From: Brachionus manjavacas
Taxonomy: Eukaryota > Rotifera > Eurotatoria > Ploima > Brachionidae
NCBI GenBank assembly: GCA_019054805.1
Contig: JAHQIY010000004.1
Location: 8,130,501-8,194,500 of the forward strand
Length of the DNA stretch: 64,000 bases
Reading direction: 5' to 3'
The position numbers and the translations under genes were made by a program. Position 1 is the stretch's first letter. Each line of letters begins with the position of its first letter. The notes under the pieces are model-generated. The model saw nothing but the letters and a program-made list of their open reading frames with translations. It made no database searches and was not told the origin of the DNA. Below are positions 56,344 to 64,000 of the stretch, piece after piece.

Positions 56344-57604
56344 ATTAAAATTAATCTTTCCTATCATAAATAGAGTTATTTTCTTGATTTAATCAAAAAA
56401 ATCTGAATTTGTTTGAAAAAGTATATTAGTGTTTATTAAATTTTAGTGTTTAAATTATCTCTTAATTGATTAATGAAATTTACAATTTCATGGGCAAAGT
56501 AGAAAATGTTATAATTTTATTTTAATTGAATTTATAAGAATTAAGAAAATATATTAAATTTACTAGAAATTTACAATATTTTAGGATTTTAAATATCGTT
56601 TGAATTTCAAGTAATTTTCACTAAAATTATTAAAAATTAAACAGTATAAATATCATCATTAGCTGAAAGATGCTAAATTTTAGTTTGTGAATAAAAAACT
56701 TATTTTGCAAAAAACTAAATAATTAAAAATATCTTTAAGCTAAAAATTCCATTAAGTTAATATAAATTTTTTGAATATTGAGCTTTAAATGAGCGGAAAA
56801 AATTAAAATTTTCTAGAAATTCTTCGTTGATTTTGTAAAAATATCAATGATTATAATTTATTTAAATAAAAATTATTATAGCGATGAATAATTAAATTTA
56901 AAAGATAAAAAAAATCTTTTTGTAATTAAAGTTCTTTTCTAATTTAAAAGTAATTGATTAATTCAAGATCATTTTATTTAAATCTAAAATATAGATTGAT
57001 TCTGAAAACTTGATCAAGATTTTTTCAAAAATTAAATTTTAAAATTAAAATTGACTAAATTTTCAATGGTAGTTTATAAAATAGAAAAAAAATTTTCATA
57101 AATCATCCTAGACATGCCAATTACAATTCCTGATGACATACCTTTTGAGTTTTAAACACTGATTAAACAAAATATGAAAACAAATTTGATCCAGATCTAT
57201 TTAGTAATTTAAAATCAATTTTAAATTATAGATAAAAATTATTAAGTTCTAAAAGAAATGATTTTTAAAATTTTCACTATTTTTCCCCGAAATTTTTATC
57301 GTAAAAATTAAATTTATGTGAAATAATAAGATAGCATTTTGTAAATTTTTTGGATCTGGATCTGTATTTTAGGTGGCGAATACCAAGATCTGGATTTTAG
57401 GAAATAACCTAAAATATGCTCAAAATATATCTAATGCGCAATTAAATAACACTGCAAATTTAGATTTTTTGTAATGTGATTTTTTGTTAGATTGTCAAGT
57501 ATGTCAAAAAATTCATTAGCGTTTTTGTTAATTGATATTTTATTTTTTTAATTAAATATGCATTATTTCTCTAAAAACCATTAAAAAAATTTTTTCCAGT
57601 AAAC
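56344..57604. other. AT-rich interval, nothing recognised
   Basis: No coding-like frame. GATCTGGATCTG and AGATCTGGATTTTAGG near 57354-57400 are a small local repeat. Confidence 0.4.
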
Positions 57605-57980
57605 CTTAAAATTAGGAAATATCAATGAAAAAATGTTTGTTCACAATATCAAGATATTCAGTACAATCAATAATTCAAAAGACCGTGAAAAATTCCAATC
57701 CGACATCAACATATTTTTAGACTGGATTGTAAAATGGAACATGGACCTCAACTTAGGAAAATGAAAAATCATGCACATATCCAAGGAAAGGAATCATAAA
57801 AAAAATAAAGGCTTGAACTGATAGTACATGTGAATACTTCTCACAAATAACCTAACCAAAGGTATAAGTATATAACCAAAGGTATAATAACCTAGCATCA
57901 CATGTACAAGGCTTTATTTCAATTCTAATTACGCCTTGCTATTAATTATCCACTTTGGTATTTATGGTACTATTAAATAA
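57605..57980 (+). pseudogene. LINE reverse-transcriptase fragment
   Basis: KIFSTINNSKDREKFQSDIN, then IFLDWIVKWNMDLNLGK, is the region just after the YADD box of CR1-like LINEs (compare LLSIIDSKSVIEDISRLQND at 43110). The frame breaks soon after and the remainder to 57980 is degraded. Confidence 0.6.
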
Positions 57981-58204
57981 ATTTCGGTAAATTTGAAAAG
58001 GAGAAAATGTAAATTTTCAGGATTTAAAGTCTTAACAATGTTGTTCCATTAGAAATCGGAAATATATCTGAATTAGCTAAACATCAATTTTCAAGTTTTT
58101 TAATAGTCAGATTATAAAGTCAAATGGTAAAAATTAAAAATATTGTTTTTCCTAATAAAATTAGATTCTGTATTTTTTTAAATGAATTTACAAAAAAACA
58201 TTTC

Positions 58205-58372
58205 TCAATCTAAATTTTGAAATTTTCCGAAACCGGTTTCGACCCTGATATAATTTTGGTGAAGAAGATCAATTATTCGATGCAGAGTGTTAGATCGAAG
58301 CCTTCGCTTAAAAGGTGTCAATGATCGATGAGCAGATGTGCGCTTTCTCTTATCATTCATCATGGATAGCAT
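58205..58372 (-). other. Short open frame, possible second exon of GPCR copy B or retroposon relic
   Basis: The 55-codon frame reads MLSMMNDKRKRTSAHRSLTP, then FKRRLRSNTLHRIIDLLHQN, then VETGFGKF and a stop. It lies about 400 bp beyond the strong splice donor in the tail of GPCR copy B, but the only AG before it (GATAAG) has no pyrimidine tract. The palindrome CGAAACCGGTTTCG at 58228-58241, giving VETGFG, is also a common sight in invertebrate retroposon 3' regions, so a repeat origin is at least as likely. Confidence 0.25.
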
Positions 58373-58728
58373 GGGAAAATTATTATTATAATTGTTTTAT
58401 TCAAATTTTTTTTTGCAGAGGAATGACTTTAAAATGATATTGTTATTCGATTGTTCATTTTTACTTCGAAAGATTTAAGAATACATGTATTTAAGTAAAT
58501 TTCAGGCTGATTTGTTTGATTCTAATTGATTAAAGAAGGATTCTAATGAACTATGAATATGCTGACACCAAATCAATTAAATTTTTCTAAATTATTTAAA
58601 TTTGCCTCTAAATGTGGAATTTTTAATTTTGTAAAAAAAAATTAAAAAGTGTTTGCCAATTTTATTTTAAAATATCGTTACAAAGTTTACTAAAAGGCTA
58701 GCATAGACTTTAAGAAAACAAAAAACAT

Positions 58729-59913
58729 CTATATAGATTCTTCCTCCAAAGATGATTTTTTTGTACTTACTTGCGAGACAAAGGTTTTAAAAGATGACTG
58801 AGATCGGAATCTATTTCGATTCCTGGATTTAGATTTAAAAAATATCAACCCTTTAAAGCTGATAAAGAATTTTTTTGATAAAAAACTGTATACGATTGGG
58901 TTAATGGCACAATTAGTATAGTAAAATATTCTGGTAGTAACATTCAAAATCCAATAAAGTTTAAAGCCAATTTTTTGGTAAAATCCGTTTATTCTATAAG
59001 CAAATAAATTGAGCAAATTCCAAATCTTGAGCGGAAAAATGCAAACATAAAAAGTTACCAGCACAATCATTAACATTATAATGAGTTGCTGTCGTTTTTT
59101 AACATGCTTGTTCATCAATGATTGATTAATATTTGGATTAAATGTAACCTTTCTGGCGTCACTTTCACATTTTGTTAACTTTAAAAGGTGATCTTGTTGT
59201 TTTTTTTGCTTGCTTGACTTGGAGATAGAAGATAATCTCAAAAATTTAGTTGACACTCTTAACGACTTGAAAATTTTAAAATACATAAAGATCAGCACAC
59301 TGCCGATTAAAATGTAGAATATAAAAGAATCAGTGACAATAAAATAAAGAGCCCATGTTTGATCTGCACGAGTGGTGCATTTATATTCAAGCTGTCTGTT
59401 AGAGAACTTGGCCAGAGAATAGTTGGTGAGAGCAATAAATGGTAGATTGATAAAAAATGACAACAACCAAATGATTGATATCAGTTTTAGGGTACGCGAT
59501 TGATTCATGAGTGATTTTACGACCAGGGGTCGACATATCACGTAATATCTGTCGCAGGTGATAAAAAATATTGACAGAATTGATGCAAATCCGGTGGTGT
59601 GTTCAATAAATGAGACTAGAAAACACCAGATTTTTCCAAAGTACCACCTTTCTCTGGCAAATAGATCATGAATTCCAGATGGTACATTTGTGAACAAAAG
59701 AAGCAAGTCGGCAACTGACAGATTAGCCAGCAAATAGTTGGTAAAGTTTCTCAAGTCCTTTTCGATTAAAATGACACTTATTACAAGAATATTGCCAAAA
59801 ACTCCTATTAAAAATATTATTGAATACAAAATGCTTCCGAATAAAATTATATCAAGAGGCATTTCAATCTCTTGATTTGACAGCTTCGATTCATTTGAGG
59901 TGATGTTTAGCAT
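58729..59913 (-). CDS. TRH/ghrelin-receptor-like class A GPCR, copy B, single exon as read
   Basis: The 394-aa frame has the same TM1-TM6 sequence as copy A (one Lys to Arg change near residue 219). It differs in TM7 (Cys327 to Thr, Ile333 to Thr, Ser335 to Cys, giving NCAINPIVY) and in the whole C-tail, here longer and Ser/Arg-rich (SRNRNRFRSQSSFKTF). By eye only about seven nucleotide differences separate the copies over roughly 970 bp, including silent sites, while the sequence upstream of the ATG and downstream of TM7 is different. The tail contains CTCGCAA then GTAAGTAC at 58771/58770, a perfect 5' splice site, so the final residues STKKSSLEEESI may be replaced by a spliced exon. Role as for copy A: probable neuropeptide receptor with unknown ligand. 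Confidence 0.88.
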   Translation of the reverse strand: MLNITSNESKLSNQEIEMPLDIILFGSILYSIIFLIGVFGNILVISVILIEKDLRNFTNYLLANLSVADLLLLFTNVPSGIHDLFARERWYFGKIWCFLVSFIEHTTGFASILSIFFITCDRYYVICRPLVVKSLMNQSRTLKLISIIWLLSFFINLPFIALTNYSLAKFSNRQLEYKCTTRADQTWALYFIVTDSFIFYILIGSVLIFMYFKIFKSLRVSTKFLRLSSISKSSKQKKQQDHLLKLTKCESDARKVTFNPNINQSLMNKHVKKRQQLIIMLMIVLVTFYVCIFPLKIWNLLNLFAYRINGFYQKIGFKLYWILNVTTRIFYYTNCAINPIVYSFLSKKFFISFKGLIFFKSKSRNRNRFRSQSSFKTFVSQVSTKKSSLEEESI

Positions 59914-60882
59914 TTTAAATACGACTCAATATTTTAAAAACTCATTATTTTCTAATAGTAATATATATTTTTTATTATTATTATTATTATTTATTAATTC
60001 AAGTTTTATAGGTAAAATTTAGAGAGAATAAAAATTAATAAAATTTTACAAAATAGAGGAGAAAATATGATTTAGATACAAATCTAAACAGCAATTTAAA
60101 AAAAATCAATTATCTTAAAAAAATTTTATTTAGCGATAAAATTCCACTTTTTAATAGTTTTTAATTTTAAATAAGAAGAAATAATTTGATTTGTACAATA
60201 TTTCGAGAGAAATAGCAATAAAAATAAATTGTTAATTTTATCAATCATATTTTTATATTTATCAGAAATTTGAACATAATAATTATTATTTATTTAAACT
60301 AATTTGATGATCGTAAATTTAATTTTTTGATTATAAAAAATTCTACAATTTTATTTGTTTATTTTTAAACATACACAAGCTTGTAAAATAAAAATGAAAA
60401 AACAAACTACCGGGTATACATGAAAAATGTTCAAACTTATAACAATGCCTGAAACAATTGTTTTTATATCATCTTAAATAAAATATTTCTTCAAACTTTT
60501 GATTAATTTGGTTAATTTTTTTGCCATTATTGAACTTTTGGAGCAAATTTAACTATTGTAACTATTTTTTTTATTGAGTCACTTTTTTGGGAAAAAATTA
60601 GAAAAATCCCATTTTTTTTATTTGAAGAAAACGGAACATTTTCTTCTCAGCAAAAAAAAAATTTTCAACTATTCTTCTTTGGATTTAAAAGTTGAACTCT
60701 TCTTTGGCAATTAGCTAATTTCCTTTAAATTATAAAATAAACAAACTTCATTAATTTTTTAAGTAATCAATCTCATACAATACAATGAATGAAAAATAAA
60801 TCTTTAAAAAACAAAAAAAAACAAAGTGACAATTTCTAAAAATAAATTTTATTTTATGAGAAAAAGGGTCATGCGTAAAATG
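59914..60882. other. AT-rich interval upstream of GPCR copy B
   Basis: It contains a (TTA)n run near 59970 and nothing else recognisable. Confidence 0.45.
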
Positions 60883-61007
60883 TGATCAGATATTCACATA
60901 TTTTGTGATCAGTGGTATCATGCGGACTTTGTGAAAATTACTGATCACCAAATTGTTGATCAAATAACTTGTGATCAAAATTGATCACAAAAAATTTTTC
61001 ATGATCA
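60883..61007. repeat. Cluster of seven TGATCA palindromes
   Basis: TGATCA begins at 60883, 60906, 60942, 60957, 60972, 60982 and 61002, most in the form TGTGATCA or TGATCACA. In DNA this AT-rich a single site is expected far less than once in such a length. The spacing is irregular. It may be a decayed palindromic repeat or a binding-site cluster. Confidence 0.6.
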
Positions 61008-61061
61008 CGTAATTTTTTGATATTCTAATAAGCCTTCTTAAAGTTATAGTGTAAATTGATA

Positions 61062-62655
61062 ATAATAATAATAATAAGCTACAGCAGAAGACCTGTTGAG
61101 CGAGACTAAATGTAGTTTCGCTATGGTAGCTATCTTTCTGCAAAAAAAAAAATAAAATTTCATTAAATATGCAATTCAGTCAAGTTCGTTCTAATACTAA
61201 ACATTCATATAGATTATTTATAATTCATTCATTTTTAATTTGTGATTTATTTTTTGTTTTTTGTTTCCTTCCACCTCTCGTCGGACGAACCCCCACCCAA
61301 CACCTCAAAACCTCAACATCCCAATCAAATTCAAGGGAAGACATTCAGGACTTAAAGGTAAGCCAATTATTTTAGTGTTTCTTTATTTCTTTCTATTTCT
61401 CTCCAGGTGTCTGTCTAATTGGCATTTAAAGCTGTTTAAGGACTCCGCGTTAATAATTTCAGGGGGTAACTCATTCCAATTCTTGACAAATCTATTAGTC
61501 AAGAAATTTTCACGTTGCCTTATTTTTGCAAGTTGTTTACTAAGCCTTTGTTTGTGTCCTCGTATACCACTAGCTGGACCATCAGATATCAGTGAGTTAC
61601 ATTTGAGTATAGGATTTTGCCATTTTACCAAGCTAAGCTCTTTAATAAATTTAAAGAATTCAATTAGGTCTCCTCTTTCACGTCGCTGCTTTAGGGACGT
61701 TAATTCGATCTTTTCCAATCTTTCTTCATAATTTAAATGCCTTATCTCAGGTATAAATTTTGTTGCACGGCGTTTCTATGTCTTTTTTAAATATAGACTC
61801 CATGCGGCAGCAGCGTACTCCAGATGCGGTCTAACAAATGTTACATAAAGCTTCCTAAATGTTTTAATTGTCCAGTATTTGAAAACTTGTTTAAGTTGAC
61901 CAAGAATAATATTTTCTTTGTTTGCCGCTTGAGATACTTGGTGATTCCATTTTAGGTCACTCTTAAAGTAAATTCCAAGGTCACGTTCAACATCAGTTTG
62001 TTACTTTATTTTCCATTTTTAAATTTATTTCTTGGAAGTGTTTATTCTTGAAGAACATTAATTTACATTTGTCTTCATTGAAACTCATCTGCCATTTATT
62101 TGCCCAAGTAACAAGTTTGTTAATGTCCAACTTTAAGTTCAGTTCGTCTTTTCTGTTTCTTATAGTGGCTATAAGTTTGGTGTCATCACAAAAAGCTTAA
62201 TTAAGCTGAATTAATAGAACTGCTTCTGGTATTACTTTTTTGAATCTGGTAAAAAGGAGTGGGCCAAGTACTGATCCTTGGGGTACACCACTTAATACAT
62301 CTTTCCAATCAGAGCGCTTATCGCCAAGGACAACTCTTTGTTTTCTTCCATTTAAAAAGTCAGAAAGCCAATTAAGAAGGTTACCTATGAAATCATAAGC
62401 TTCAAGTTTCTTGATCAGAGCTGTATGTGAAACTTTATCAAATGCTTTAGCGAAATCCATAAACACAACCGGTGAAGCGAAACCACGATTTAATGCTTCT
62501 GTTACTGAGTCTATTGTTTCAAGGAGGTTTGTCAGGCATGATCGTTTAGTAACCAAACCATGTTCCTGGGGCGGAATCAGGTCAAATTTGATAAGATGGG
62601 CAACCATTTCTTCCTTGATAATTCTTTCCATTATTTTACATGGAACTGTTAATAT
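61062..62655 (-). mobile_element. 5'-truncated CR1/L2-like LINE with (ATT)n tail
   Basis: The minus-strand copy starts within the RT (TVPCKIMERIIKE), continues through QEHGLVTKRSCLTNLLE, VVFMDFAKAFDKVSHTALI and SGVPQGSVLGPLLFT, then, with a deletion, FCDDTKLIATIRNRKDELN and MSFNEDKCKLMFF. The C-terminal frame (61383-61718) has QRRERGDLIEFFKFIKELS and FLTNRFVKNWNELPPEIIN. The 3' non-coding part (61062-61380) ends CTGTAGCTT(ATT)n. Stops and frame changes are moderate. The C-terminal RRxRGDLI motif links it to the LINE at 40966-43984, but the tails differ. Confidence 0.85.
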
Positions 62656-64000
62656 AAATAGGAGTAATATTTGCCTCTTTGATGATCATGAAGATGAAAA
62701 AAAAGAAAAAAATTTAACTTTCTTAAACCTTCATGTTTTTTAATAAAAAAAATGTATTTATATTTTGAAAAATTTTAAATTTTAAAATGGAAAATGATGA
62801 CGATGCTAAGCTTTTCTTCAAAATTCGAGATTTTGGCTTATTTTATAATGAAAAAATTTGCTTAAAAGAAAATTGTAATGAATTTATGAAGAATGAAAAG
62901 GGTAAAAAGTTACATATTTCAAAGAAACATATAAATAAATAAAAAATTTTTAAAGACTTTTAAGAAGAAGGGGTCTAAATAATATTTTTCCATGTTATAT
63001 GTTTTAAATTTTCAATATCACAAAATAAGCTAAATTATTTGATTTTTGTCTATCGATTTGATTTTAAAATTTTTATGAAATCAAGTCTTTATTCTAAAAT
63101 CTACTTACTTTGAAAATTCAAAAATATTTTGCTTTACAAGAATAGCTAAAAACAATTTATTTTGATAAAAACTGAGAATTCAAAAAAAAATTAATTGAAA
63201 CAAAATTAAAAACACCTAAATGATATATAACGTTTAAAATTTAAATTAATTAAATTAATTAATGTATCATGTTGTTTGATTTTAATATTAAAAAAAATCA
63301 ATAACGATTTTGATCATCTGTTATTAAAATTCTAAATCTCCATCAAATACAATTAATTCTTTAGACAAAGTATTCAAACATTAATTAATCAGATTAAAAA
63401 TAATTAACCAAAATACTTTTTAAATCACTTAAATTTTTTTTAAATAAATTTACTTTTGATTTTAAAATAAATATCATGACCTTATAAAAAAAAAAAAATT
63501 AAAGTTTTTTTTTCTATTTATCAAAATTTTCTGACTTAATTATTATCGAAATGCAAATTTTATATTAATGCAAGAAAAAATTTTAATTTATTTAAAACCA
63601 ACTATCAATTTGCTTTTTTTCTTAAATGCTATGCTGACAAATTTTAATTTAATAATTTCCTTGAAAAATTGCCATTGTTACTTTAAAATTCTCTCTAGAA
63701 ACCTGATCCTTGCGTGACTAGTAAAATGAATCATGCTTTAACTTAATTTAATTAAAAAAAAGGAATGATAAATCTTTAAAAATGATAAATGTTTTCCAAA
63801 GATGTATTTATTTAATTTTTAATATTGAAATATGGAAATAACTTTTTTTTTAGATAATGTTCATTTTTAAACTTAGGAAATTAACGATTAAGAAACTAAA
63901 GTTTCAGTGCTCTCAATTGTAAAAAGCTTTCTTAATGTTTTCTTAATTAAAAGCAAAATTAGATTTTAAGATTTAACATTGAAAAGCTATAAACAAATTT
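62656..64000. other. AT-rich interval to the window end, nothing recognised
   Basis: No coding-like frame of note and no clear repeat. Confidence 0.45.

Noticed and set aside
61169-61731. Plus-strand frames over the LINE at 61-62.7 kb
   Set aside because: Antisense to recognisable RT C-terminal sequence on the minus strand.
1-64000. CRISPR arrays, bacterial operons, ribosome binding sites
   Set aside because: The window is eukaryotic; the only regular direct repeat is the 61-bp array, which has no spacers.
1-64000. tRNA or rRNA genes
   Set aside because: No box A/B pair with a cloverleaf and no rRNA-like GC-rich block was found by eye; a covariance-model scan would settle it.

Overview
The window is very AT-rich animal nuclear DNA. 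Introns are about 46-59 nt with one long exception, and most sequence is non-coding or decayed transposable elements. The 7TM repertoire (rhodopsin-family GPCRs plus an insect-gustatory-receptor-like 7TM protein), a syntaxin-1-type SNARE, and abundant CR1/Jockey-like LINEs with (ACT)n, (ATT)n or AAATAAAT-type tails point to a small-genome protostome. A monogonont rotifer is my best guess, but that is inference. No tRNA, rRNA or CRISPR was seen.

Layout. 1-8 kb: a partial exon at the left edge and three minus-strand coding pieces of unknown function (3.5-3.7, 4.9-5.6, 7.7-8.0 kb). 8-12.6 kb: repeats, hairpins and two short coding remnants. 12.7-13.6 kb: an intronless syntaxin-1-like gene (+). 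14-23.3 kb: a LINE inserted into an older dispersed repeat, then a long decayed LINE followed by two more 3' ends of the same family. 23.8-25.1 kb: an orphan class A GPCR (-). 29.0-31.5 kb: a seven-exon gustatory-receptor-like gene (+), reconstructed here by splicing, with an apparent GC-AG first intron. 31.5-38.9 kb: AT-rich DNA with decayed islands. 38.9-44 kb: a nest of LINE fragments, a Tc1-type transposase relic and a LINE with an almost complete EN-RT region. 45.1-46.8 kb: a foldback-like element with nearly identical outer arms, opposed 61-bp tandem arrays and a separate palindrome inserted in one arm. 49.7-51.1 kb: a MITE with a perfect 9-bp target duplication and another inverted repeat. 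52.1-59.9 kb: two nearly identical intronless TRH/ghrelin-receptor-like GPCR genes (-), 6.6 kb apart. Their coding identity stops abruptly at the start codon and in TM7. Between them lie a possible small secreted protein and a second MITE of the 9-bp-target type. 61-62.7 kb: a 5'-truncated LINE (-).

The host genes do not form an obvious pathway; membrane sensing (four 7TM proteins) and vesicle fusion (syntaxin) are the recognisable themes. The most interesting items are the GPCR pair with a conversion-like boundary, the foldback element with its inverted 61-bp arrays, the gustatory-receptor-like gene, and the MITE family with perfect 9-bp duplications.
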